From Actinomycetota bacterium (GTDB taxonomy: Bacteria > Actinomycetota > Acidimicrobiia > Acidimicrobiales > Microtrichaceae), in the NCBI GenBank assembly GCA_009700815.1, contig WLLG01000025.1, positions 1 to 14,164 on the forward strand: DNA of 14,164 nucleotides, read 5' to 3'. The notes under the pieces were generated by a model. The model made no database searches. It was not told where the DNA came from and saw nothing but the letters and a program-made list of their open reading frames with translations. Position 1 is the stretch's first letter; each line of letters opens with the position of its first letter. The position numbers were made by a program, and so were the translations under genes. This document shows positions 4,810-11,745 of the stretch, piece by piece.

Positions 4810-7530
4810 GGACTCCTCGACAAAGTATTACGCACCGGTGAAGGCAAAAAAGTAAAGGCGCTCGCAGGCCTTGTGCCAGAGATCGGCGCCCTTGAGCCTG
4901 AATATCAGGCGCTGTCTGATGCGGAGCTGCAGGCTAAAACAGCCGAGTTTCGCGGGCGGCTCGAGCGCGGTGAAGATCTTGATGACCTGTTAATTGAAAC
5001 ATTCGCAGTTGCTCGAGAGGCTGCACTGCGGGTGACTGGTCAGCGCCATTACGACGTGCAGTTGATGGGTGGTGCTGCACTGCATTTTGGTTGGGTTGCA
5101 GAAATGAAAACTGGAGAGGGCAAGACTCTGGTTTCTACGCTTCCTGTCTACCTTGATGGCTTGGCAGGCAAGGGAGTTCACATCATCACGGTGAACGAGT
5201 ACCTGGCTAAACGAGATGCCAAATCCATGGGCCGCATTCACAACTTTTTAGGCCTAACAGTCGGCATGATCCTTCCAGGAGAGAACGATCAAGCAGCCAA
5301 GCGGGAGAACTACGCCTGCGACGTGACCTATGGAACCAACAATGAGTTCGGCTTTGATTATCTGCGTGACAACATGGCCCTGTCTCTTGACGAGAAGGTG
5401 CAGCGGGGTCACTCCTTCGCCATCGTGGATGAGGTCGACTCAATCCTCATTGACGAGGCGCGAACCCCGCTCATTATCTCTGGCCGTGTCAGCGATGCCG
5501 CAAAGCTCTATTACAAATTCGCTCAAGTAGCCCGCTCACTCAACCGTGATGTCGACTACGAGGTGGACGAAGAGAAAAAGGTGGTCTTCCCGCTTCCCGA
5601 GGGCATTGAGCGCGTAGAAAAATCCCTTGGCGTAGACAACTTGTACGACGATGTTTCCAACAGCTTGGTTCATCAGTTGCAGGTAGCCATTAAAGCCAAA
5701 GAGCTCTATCGCAAAGATCGCGATTACTTGATTGCGGACGGCGAAGTGAAGATCGTGGATGAGTTCACTGGTCGTGTACTCGAGGGGCGTCGCTGGTCCG
5801 AGGGGCTTCACCAGGCAGTCGAGGCAAAAGAAGGGGTCAAGATCAAAGAAGAAAACCAGACCCTTGCAACCGTCACGCTGCAGAACTATTTCCGTATGTA
5901 CGACAAGCTCGCTGGCATGACGGGAACGGCAGTCACCGAGGCTGCGGAATTTATGGGTACCTACAACTTGCAGGTGGTGCCCATCCCCACCCATCGTCCG
6001 ATGGTTCGCCAAGACGAGGGCGACGTGATCTACCGCACCGAGGCAGCCAAGTTTGCTTCGGCAGTCGAAGATATTGCACTTCGCACCGAGAAGGGCCAGC
6101 CAGTTCTGGTAGGAACGGTCTCGGTCGAAAAGTCGGAGCGTTTGGCACGGGAACTTGAAAAGCGTGGCATTCGCCACGAGGTTCTTAATGCAAAGCAGCA
6201 CACCCGTGAGGCAGAGATCGTGACCCAGGCGGGCCGTGTCGGTGCAGTCACAGTTGCAACCAATATGGCCGGTCGAGGGGTAGACATTCTGCTCGGAGGA
6301 AACCCCGAGGGCCTAGCAGCAAAAGATGTCAACGCAGAGGGCCTCGAGCTTGAGTCCGAAGAAGGCCAAGCCCGTTACGCCGAACTGCTCGAGCAGCACA
6401 CCATCGAATGCTCAGCCGACGGTGACCGTGTGCGGGCACTCGGCGGGCTGTACGTGCTCGGAACTGAACGACATGAGAGTCGTCGAATCGATAATCAGTT
6501 GCGCGGTCGTTCAGGCCGACAGGGAGACCCTGGCGAGAGTCAGTTCTACTTGTCCCTTGAAGATGACCTGATGCGCTTTTTTGCGACAGGTGCAATTGAG
6601 TGGGTGATGGGCAAGGGTTGGGACGATGAGGTTCCAATCGAGGCCAAGATGGTTTCGAAGGCAATTGAAAAAGCTCAGAACACAGTCGAAGCGCGCAACG
6701 GAGAAATTCGCAAGAACGTGCTGAAGTACGACGAGGTGATGAACGAGCAGCGCAAGGTGGTCTACCGCCGCAGGGATCAGGTACTTGAGGGTGCTGATCT
6801 TCGCGATGAGACGCTGCAAGCTCTTGCCGAGGCTGTAGATGGGCTGCTGCACACGCACTGTTCCGCCGATTACTCAGAAGAGTGGGATCTCGAGGCACTC
6901 GTTGCAGACATGACCTCGTACTGGCCTACGAGTTTGACTGCGGAGTCACTCGTGGCTGCAACAAGTAGTGATCAGGTCTACGACATCATCATGGCGGATG
7001 CCACGCAGCATTACGAGGCTCGTGAGAGTGAACTCGGCAACGACACGATGCGTCAGATTGAGCGTCAGGTCATGCTCAAAATCATCGATGCGCGCTGGCG
7101 CGATCACCTGAAAGAAATGGACTACCTGCAAGAGGGAATCAACCTGCGCGCACTCGGGCAAAAAGACCCACTCAGCGAATGGCAGCGTGAGGGCTACGAG
7201 ATGTTTGGTCAACTTATGGACACCGTTGATCGCGAGTACGTGCAGTATGTGATGCACGTACAGGTGGTTCAAGAAGAGGCGCCGCAGATCAAGCCCATCG
7301 GCAACTTCAGCTATACCGCTCCCGAAGATCCCGCTACTGCGCAGACTGCAGGGCCGGCGGCCGCATTAGAGACAACATCTCTCGCCCAAGCAGAGGGCGG
7401 AAGTCCCGGACCTGCTCCCGAACCAGAGGCTCAAAAGCCGGTCGTGAAAACAGATTGGGAGCGGACCCCTAGGAACGCTCCATGTCCCTGTGGAAGCGGC
7501 AAGAAGTACAAGGTTTGCCACGGCGCCTGA
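4807..7530 (+). CDS. secA: Protein translocase subunit SecA
   Basis: SecA is the ATPase motor that pushes unfolded preproteins through SecYEG. The product has 907 residues if translation starts at GTG 4807, giving the usual N-terminus MGLLDKVLRTGEGKK. A frame extending to a GTG at 4768 adds 13 residues unlike the family. Seen in order are Walker A MKTGEGKT (about 100-107), the DEVD box (208-211) within VDEVDSILIDEARTPLIISG, MTGTA, ATNMAGRGVDILLGG, and the helicase motif RGRSGRQGDPGESQFYLSLED. A Pro/Ala-rich linker leads to the C-terminal zinc-binding SEC-C motif CPCGSGKKYKVCH. The essential lipoprotein and secretory traffic of the cell depends on it. The gene heads a group with prfB, whose start codon abuts the secA stop, and then ftsE and ftsX. 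Confidence 0.97.
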   Translation: MGLLDKVLRTGEGKKVKALAGLVPEIGALEPEYQALSDAELQAKTAEFRGRLERGEDLDDLLIETFAVAREAALRVTGQRHYDVQLMGGAALHFGWVAEMKTGEGKTLVSTLPVYLDGLAGKGVHIITVNEYLAKRDAKSMGRIHNFLGLTVGMILPGENDQAAKRENYACDVTYGTNNEFGFDYLRDNMALSLDEKVQRGHSFAIVDEVDSILIDEARTPLIISGRVSDAAKLYYKFAQVARSLNRDVDYEVDEEKKVVFPLPEGIERVEKSLGVDNLYDDVSNSLVHQLQVAIKAKELYRKDRDYLIADGEVKIVDEFTGRVLEGRRWSEGLHQAVEAKEGVKIKEENQTLATVTLQNYFRMYDKLAGMTGTAVTEAAEFMGTYNLQVVPIPTHRPMVRQDEGDVIYRTEAAKFASAVEDIALRTEKGQPVLVGTVSVEKSERLARELEKRGIRHEVLNAKQHTREAEIVTQAGRVGAVTVATNMAGRGVDILLGGNPEGLAAKDVNAEGLELESEEGQARYAELLEQHTIECSADGDRVRALGGLYVLGTERHESRRIDNQLRGRSGRQGDPGESQFYLSLEDDLMRFFATGAIEWVMGKGWDDEVPIEAKMVSKAIEKAQNTVEARNGEIRKNVLKYDEVMNEQRKVVYRRRDQVLEGADLRDETLQALAEAVDGLLHTHCSADYSEEWDLEALVADMTSYWPTSLTAESLVAATSSDQVYDIIMADATQHYEARESELGNDTMRQIERQVMLKIIDARWRDHLKEMDYLQEGINLRALGQKDPLSEWQREGYEMFGQLMDTVDREYVQYVMHVQVVQEEAPQIKPIGNFSYTAPEDPATAQTAGPAAALETTSLAQAEGGSPGPAPEPEAQKPVVKTDWERTPRNAPCPCGSGKKYKVCHGA

Positions 7531-7533
7531 TTG

Positions 7534-8649
7534 ATGCTCGATTTTTCTTCGCAGATCACTGCGCTCCGAACCAGGCTTGCTGATACGCAGGACTATCTGC
7601 GTATTGCAGACCTGCGACATCGTCAACCGCAGCTAGAGACAGAGCTTGGCCGCCCTGACCTGTGGGATGACGCTGCCGCTGCGCAGATCCTGCAGCGAGA
7701 GTTCTCTGAGATGTCCGATGACCTGCAGTTGTTTGACTCGCTTCAATCGCGAGTCGAAGACTTAGCCACCCTGCATGAGTTGGCCCGAGAAGAGGACGAC
7801 GAAAGTCTCGAGGCTGAACTGGATAAAGAGGTCAAATCTCTTGAGCGTGATTTTGCCGCACTCGAGCTCCGTGCGCTCTTTACTGGAGAGTACGACGAAC
7901 GTGACGCCATTGTTGACGTCAATTCGGGAGCCGGTGGAGTCGAGGCTCAGGACTGGGCCGAGATGTTGTTGCGCATGTATCTCCGTTGGGCGGAACGCCG
8001 AGGATTCGTTGCGGACATCGAGTCTCTCAATGCTGGCGGTGAGGCCGGCATTTCCTCTGCAACCTTTGTGGTGAAGGGAAGAAACGCCTACGGATTGTTG
8101 CGTTCTGAGCATGGCGTGCACCGCTTGGTTCGAATCTCGCCGTTCGACAACAACGCCCGGCGCCAAACCAGCTTTGCTTCTGTCAAGGTCACGCCCTTTA
8201 TCGAAGATGTTGATTCCGAGATTGAGATCGACGACAAAGACCTGCGAATCGACGTCTATCGTTCCTCAGGCGCAGGCGGCCAGCATGTCAACGTGACGGA
8301 CTCTGCGGTGAGAATCACCCACCTACCAACCGGGGTCGTCACCTCATGTCAGAACGAGCGCTCGCAACATCAGAATAAAGACCGAGCGATGAAGACGCTT
8401 AAGGCTCGGCTTCTTGAGCTTGAACGAGCAAAACGCATGGACAAAATCGCCGAAATCACTGGGGATCAGTCCTCGGTCAACTTTGGAAGCCAAGATCGCA
8501 ACTATGTCTTGCAGCCCTATCAGCAAGTCAAGGACCTGCGATCTGGGTTGGAGCTACCAAACCCCGAGGCAGTCCTTGATGGCGAATTGGATGAACTGAT
8601 GGAGGCATTCTTGCGCTGGCAGCGCACCGAGGGTGTTCCTGCCAATTAG
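7534..8649 (+). CDS. prfB: Peptide chain release factor 2 (RF2)
   Basis: RF2 recognises UGA and UAA stop codons and triggers peptide release. The 371-residue product shows the SPF tripeptide (about 202-204, in ISPFD), which reads the stop codon. It also shows the GGQ motif (248-250, in SSGAGGQHVNVTDSAVRI), which enters the peptidyl-transferase centre. The N-terminal helical domain ends around LGRPDLWDD. Many bacteria carry an in-frame UGA near codon 25 for programmed +1 frameshifting. Here the corresponding stretch (QDYLRIADLRHR) is open, so this copy lacks that autoregulation. The ATG at 7534 directly follows a TTG at 7531 that abuts the secA TGA. With no good ribosome site nearby, translation is probably coupled to secA. 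Confidence 0.96.
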   Translation: MLDFSSQITALRTRLADTQDYLRIADLRHRQPQLETELGRPDLWDDAAAAQILQREFSEMSDDLQLFDSLQSRVEDLATLHELAREEDDESLEAELDKEVKSLERDFAALELRALFTGEYDERDAIVDVNSGAGGVEAQDWAEMLLRMYLRWAERRGFVADIESLNAGGEAGISSATFVVKGRNAYGLLRSEHGVHRLVRISPFDNNARRQTSFASVKVTPFIEDVDSEIEIDDKDLRIDVYRSSGAGGQHVNVTDSAVRITHLPTGVVTSCQNERSQHQNKDRAMKTLKARLLELERAKRMDKIAEITGDQSSVNFGSQDRNYVLQPYQQVKDLRSGLELPNPEAVLDGELDELMEAFLRWQRTEGVPAN

Positions 8650-8816
8650 CGCTGCAGTTCCGGCCCAAGAGCGGCCTCAGGGGGTTCCACACATCTTCTC
8701 TGCACCGCGATAACGTCACAGGTCTGTAACAGCAGGCTTCACAGGAAGCGCCGATCCCCCCGAGAGTTTCGGTCCGGTCGCTTGTGAAATTCGTCGAACA
8801 CACTGGTCAGGAAACC

Positions 8817-9494
8817 GTGATCAAACTCGAGAATGTCTCGAAGATCTATAAGGGCGAGCACATGGCCCTACGTGATGCAACCGTAGAGATCGAAAAGGGT
8901 GAGTTTGTTTTCCTTGTGGGGCCTTCAGGGTCTGGGAAGTCCACCTTTCTGAGGCTTCTGAACCGCGAAGAGACTGCTGAGAAGGGCAAGATCTACGTAG
9001 CTGGAAAAGACATAGCGGCCCTTCCCGGATACAAGGTCCCGTACTTACGCAGGAACATCGGCAGCGTATTTCAGGATTTCAAACTGCTCCCCAATAAGAC
9101 AGTGGCCGAAAATGTTGCCTTTGCCCTCGAGGCAATTGGCCGGCCAAAGTCAGTAATTCGTGAAGCCGTTCCGCAGATTCTGGAACTAGTCGGTCTGGGT
9201 CGAAAAGAAGGGTCCATGCCGAATGAACTCTCCGGTGGCGAACAGCAGCGAGTGTCGATCGCTCGCGCTTTTGTGAATCGACCTCTCATCCTGCTCGCAG
9301 ATGAACCAACAGGAAACCTTGACCCTGCGACCTCTGTGGGAATCATGAAGCTGCTCGATCGCATTAATCGCACGGGCACCACCGTGGTTATGGCAACTCA
9401 TGATCGCGGCATTGTCGACACCATGCGCCGTCGGGTTATTGAGCTTGATCGTGGCAGCGTGGTCCGTGATCAGGCCCGAGGTGTTTACGAATGA
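8817..9494 (+). CDS. ftsE: Cell division ATP-binding protein FtsE
   Basis: FtsE is the cytoplasmic ABC-type ATPase of the FtsEX complex. With FtsX it transmits ATP hydrolysis across the membrane to activate peptidoglycan hydrolases at the septum. The 225-residue product has Walker A GPSGSGKST (35-43), Q-loop Gln86, ABC signature LSGGEQQRV (138-146), Walker B LILLADEP (157-164) and H-loop His195. I chose GTG 8817, which gives the standard MIKLENVSKIYKG start and has AGGA (8809-8812) 4 nt upstream. A GTG at 8784 would add 11 atypical residues. A 167-bp gap after prfB could hold a separate promoter, but I see no clear hexamers. ftsX follows 65 bp downstream. Confidence 0.95.
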   Translation: MIKLENVSKIYKGEHMALRDATVEIEKGEFVFLVGPSGSGKSTFLRLLNREETAEKGKIYVAGKDIAALPGYKVPYLRRNIGSVFQDFKLLPNKTVAENVAFALEAIGRPKSVIREAVPQILELVGLGRKEGSMPNELSGGEQQRVSIARAFVNRPLILLADEPTGNLDPATSVGIMKLLDRINRTGTTVVMATHDRGIVDTMRRRVIELDRGSVVRDQARGVYE

Positions 9495-9559
9495 TTCCTT
9501 TCACGATCTTCGGCTGTTCGCGCCGCATTTTCATCTCACGAGTCGAGGGATAGACCAAC

Positions 9560-10456
9560 ATGGCTGTACGTCTCGATTACGTACTTAAAGAGACCGGGTC
9601 AAACCTGGTCCGCAACCTGACGCTTACTCTGGCCTCGTTGCTGACAGTTGCGATTGCCTTGGCATTCGTGGCCGTGAGTTTCTTGATCGGTACTGGTATC
9701 AACCAGAGCTTCTTAGGGCTTCGCTCCGATGTACAGATGTTTGTGTACATGAATCCTGGTGCCACAGCCGACCAGATTGACAGTGTGAGCAAGAACTTGC
9801 AGTCCAACCCGCAGGTCGAGTCGGTCAAGTTTCTAGACAAAGAAAAGACCTACGCGGAGTTCAAGCGGCTTTTCGCTGATCAGCCCGACTTCGTGGAGTC
9901 AATCAACCCCGAGGAACTACCGCAGAGCTTCAGAGTCAAGCCAACGAGTACCGATGCAGATGTGGTCTCGGCGGTGGGTACCGAATTTGAGAATATGACC
10001 GGTGTGTACCGAGTTGAATACGCCGAGGAGTATGCGCGGCAGGTGCAGAAGTCGCTCAGCACGCTCAATTCGTGGGTGCGACTCTTTGGTGTTGCACTGA
10101 TCTTTGTCTCTGTGTTGCTTATCTTCAATACCATTCGTACCGCCGTATTTGCGCGACGCCGAGAGATTGAGGTGATGCGACTCGTGGGTGCAAGCAACTG
10201 GTTTATTCGGTTGCCGTTCATGACCGAGGGCATGGTGCAGGGACTACTCGGAGCGCTGGCCGCTGCAGGTCTGACTTGGGGTTTCGACGCCCTATGGAAA
10301 CGAAACTTTGTGAATCAAGTTTCCTTTGAGCTTCTGAACCAGATCAAGTGGACAGGTGGCGACCTGTGGAAGGCCGTCATCATGATTCTGGTCGTGGGGG
10401 CGGTTACCGGTGCCGTTGGATCTGGTATTGCGGTGGGCAGGTACCTACGGGTTTGA
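9560..10456 (+). CDS. ftsX: Cell division protein FtsX
   Basis: FtsX is the membrane partner of FtsE, and its extracellular domain engages cell-wall hydrolases or their activators. The 298-residue product has four membrane segments: about 21-44, 173-195, 224-242 and 271-294. A roughly 125-residue extracellular domain lies between the first two, rich in charged residues. The topology and the conserved RRREIEVMRLVGAS loop after segment 2 are typical. The ATG at 9560 follows GAGGGA (9545-9550) at 9-nt spacing. The gene ends in a candidate hairpin. Many Actinobacteria have smpB next, and here it is absent. Confidence 0.95.
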   Translation: MAVRLDYVLKETGSNLVRNLTLTLASLLTVAIALAFVAVSFLIGTGINQSFLGLRSDVQMFVYMNPGATADQIDSVSKNLQSNPQVESVKFLDKEKTYAEFKRLFADQPDFVESINPEELPQSFRVKPTSTDADVVSAVGTEFENMTGVYRVEYAEEYARQVQKSLSTLNSWVRLFGVALIFVSVLLIFNTIRTAVFARRREIEVMRLVGASNWFIRLPFMTEGMVQGLLGALAAAGLTWGFDALWKRNFVNQVSFELLNQIKWTGGDLWKAVIMILVVGAVTGAVGSGIAVGRYLRV

Positions 10457-10462
10457 CGGATT

Positions 10463-10485
10463 GAGCTTCGGTAGCGGCCGAGCTC
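10463..10485 (+). terminator. Candidate hairpin terminator after ftsX
   Basis: GAGC and TCGG (10463-10466 and 10468-10471, with a bulged T at 10467) pair with CCGAGCTC (10478-10485) around a 6-nt loop, followed by TTCCT. The hairpin begins 7 bp after the ftsX stop. It would separate ftsX from the pilin gene. Confidence 0.5.
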
Positions 10486-10496
10486 TTCCTGAGCGG

Positions 10497-10536
10497 AAAT
10501 AGGCCTTTTTGACTACAAATAGGTCGTTTGACCTAT
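10497..10536. promoter_or_regulatory. Duplicated operator-like site upstream of the pilin gene
   Basis: A 7-bp perfect inverted repeat, ATAGGTC and GACCTAT around GTTT, occupies 10519-10536. A diverged copy of the same site begins 20 bp earlier (10497-10513, AAATAGG...TTTTGAC). Two similar dyads spaced two helical turns apart, between ftsX and a pilin gene, suggest cooperative binding by a dimeric regulator. A GCCGATCA sequence at 10556-10563 resembles the -10 of FliA/WhiG-type promoters, but no matching -35 is present. Confidence 0.45.
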
Positions 10537-10571
10537 CCGTTCCACCGAGCAGTCTGCCGATCATTACAGCT

Positions 10572-10820
10572 ATGAGCCGTTCAGGAATGTGCCCGAGGAG
10601 ACCATGGCGCTCAGGAACGAACTGCCGCTGCTCACCTGTGCGCAGGCGTCGCAGTGAACGAGGAGCCTCACTTGTGGAGTATGCGCTGATTGTTGCTCTG
10701 CTAGCCCTACCAACAGTTGGAAGTGTCAAGCTGATGCAAAATGCTGCTGCTTCGAAGATCAGTGCCACCGCGGCCGGGATCAGCACCCACACTATTCCCG
10801 TGGTAACTGTTGCCCCCTAG
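10572..10820 (+). CDS. Flp/Fap-type (class IVb) prepilin, start uncertain
   Basis: The core RRRRSERGASLVEYALIVAL is the class IVb prepilin signature. It has a basic leader ending in Gly, cleavage before Ala-Ser, Glu and Tyr at mature positions 5 and 6, and then one hydrophobic helix. A short Ala/Thr-rich tail ends in TVAP. By family knowledge a TadV-type peptidase processes it and a Tad system assembles it into a surface fibre; no Tad genes lie in this window. The start is unclear. In-frame choices are ATG 10572, ATG 10587 or GTG 10638 (60 residues), and none has a ribosome site. A strong GAGGAG-ACC-ATG at 10595-10606 is in another frame. It encodes MALRNELPLLTCAQASQ before a stop, and joins the pilin frame only by a +1 shift. 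The pilin itself is well supported; the N-terminus is not. Confidence 0.72.
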   Translation: MSRSGMCPRRPWRSGTNCRCSPVRRRRSERGASLVEYALIVALLALPTVGSVKLMQNAAASKISATAAGISTHTIPVVTVAP

Positions 10821-10821
10821 C

Positions 10822-10843
10822 CTGACACGGGGATCCCGGTCAG
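10822..10843 (+). terminator. Candidate hairpin terminator after the pilin gene
   Basis: CTGAC and CGGG (10822-10826 and 10828-10831, one bulged A) pair with CCCG and GTCAG (10835-10843) around a 3-nt loop. The hairpin starts 1 bp after the pilin stop. There is no T-run. Confidence 0.5.
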
Positions 10844-10972
10844 CGAACAGAGGAGTCCAGGCCCTGCTAAGCAAGTTTGCAGTCCTCGCTAGGCATAGTC
10901 CGGAAGCACCATTTCCACCGAACTGGGCCGTATGACTCTCTTGGAGCGGTCAGCTTTGGCCGAAGAACTTCT

Positions 10973-11224
10973 ATGAGACGGATCAGGCAGCAGCACCGCA
11001 GTGAGATTGGCAAGGCCACAGAACGGGTCCTTGAGAGCACAGCGGTGACCGTCATCCCACATGGCCGGGCAGCAGGATTGATCGATGCGCTGACGATGGC
11101 CGCATCCCCCAGTCTCGCCCAGCGAAAACTCGCAGTGCTTGATTCCCAGCAACTCAGTTCCGGATCCTCAATGTTCGATTACGACCGATCAGCAGCAATA
11201 TCCCTAGCCGGTTCGAAGCTCTAG
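10973..11224 (+). CDS. Hypothetical small protein, weakly supported
   Basis: An 83-codon frame starts at ATG 10973, with a weak GAAGAA about 5 nt upstream. It reads MRRIRQQHRSEIGKATERV, then a segment VTVIPHGRAAGLI, and ends SLAGSKL. The frame stays open upstream to a TTG at 10877. It contains no cysteine and its codons look ordinary for the region. I do not recognise it. The VTVIPHGRAAGLI stretch faintly resembles the end of Phd/YefM antitoxin N-domains, but the rest does not, and no toxin gene lies next to it. It could be a remnant of a longer gene, a real small protein, or chance. Without it, 10844-11306 would be an empty gap with nothing else recognisable. Confidence 0.3.
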   Translation: MRRIRQQHRSEIGKATERVLESTAVTVIPHGRAAGLIDALTMAASPSLAQRKLAVLDSQQLSSGSSMFDYDRSAAISLAGSKL

Positions 11225-11306
11225 GGCGGCGGAGCAGCGGAGCGAGTTTCAGCCTGATGACAGATGAGCGCTAGCTTTTGCACTCAGCCCGTCCTCGAGG
11301 AGCCAG

Positions 11307-11672
11307 ATGCGTCCCGCAAGAACAACCATCCGAACTGTGATTCTGGCAGCAGCCTGTGCGCTAGCGCTGAGCAGTTGCGGTGGAACTGTCCGAGAGCCAA
11401 AAGAATACGGCGACGTCACCACTGATGGCACCGGCTACTACGGCAACTTGATGTACGGGTGCACTGGCGTCGAACCGACCGATGGAAAGTATGTTGACGT
11501 CAAGCTGGAGAGTGTCGACTACTGCAACTGCATCTTTGATGGCTTGAAAGAAACAGTTCCCTTCTCAGATGCAAAGGCGTTCGATCAAAAGCAGGCCACC
11601 GAGAAGGCCGGAGAGATTGTGGTTCCTACTAATATTAAGGCAGTTCAAGAGAAGTGCGATACATCTAAATAA
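11307..11672 (+). CDS. Small Cys-containing lipoprotein of unknown function
   Basis: The protein has 121 residues. A basic N-terminus, hydrophobic stretch and lipobox LSSC (Cys24) predict lipidation and anchoring on the outer face of the membrane. The mature part carries NLMYGCTG, YCNC, VPFSDAKAFD and a Cys close to the C-terminus, giving four Cys besides the lipidated one. Two disulfides, or a metal site, are possible. The spacing C...YCxC...VPF...C recalls small exported proteins of Actinobacteria with no assigned function; this is from memory and unverified. The ATG at 11307 has an excellent GAGGAG (11297-11302) 4 nt upstream. The gene stands alone and converges on the FrhB-type gene across 73 bp with no clear hairpin. 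Confidence 0.8.
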   Translation: MRPARTTIRTVILAAACALALSSCGGTVREPKEYGDVTTDGTGYYGNLMYGCTGVEPTDGKYVDVKLESVDYCNCIFDGLKETVPFSDAKAFDQKQATEKAGEIVVPTNIKAVQEKCDTSK

Positions 11673-11745
11673 CCCTGATCCGATGCGGGTGGTGCACTAC
11701 TTGACACTCAGACGGGACTCTCAATCGACCAACTAGGGCAGCCGA

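Noticed and set aside
5536..6201. 221-codon frame antisense to secA
   Set aside because: It lies wholly inside secA, which is unmistakable. The composition (many Cys, His and Phe) is typical of a shadow frame.
7534..7640. Programmed +1 frameshift in prfB
   Set aside because: The frame is open across the usual UGA site and the protein is full length, so no frameshift is needed.
8650..8816. Terminator or promoter between prfB and ftsE
   Set aside because: Only short 4-5 bp inverted repeats and no convincing -35/-10 pair. Nothing firm enough to annotate.
10844..11306. tmRNA or tRNA downstream of ftsX/pilin
   Set aside because: No acceptor-stem pairing with a T-loop GTTCGA-type sequence and no tmRNA-like ends were found in this stretch.
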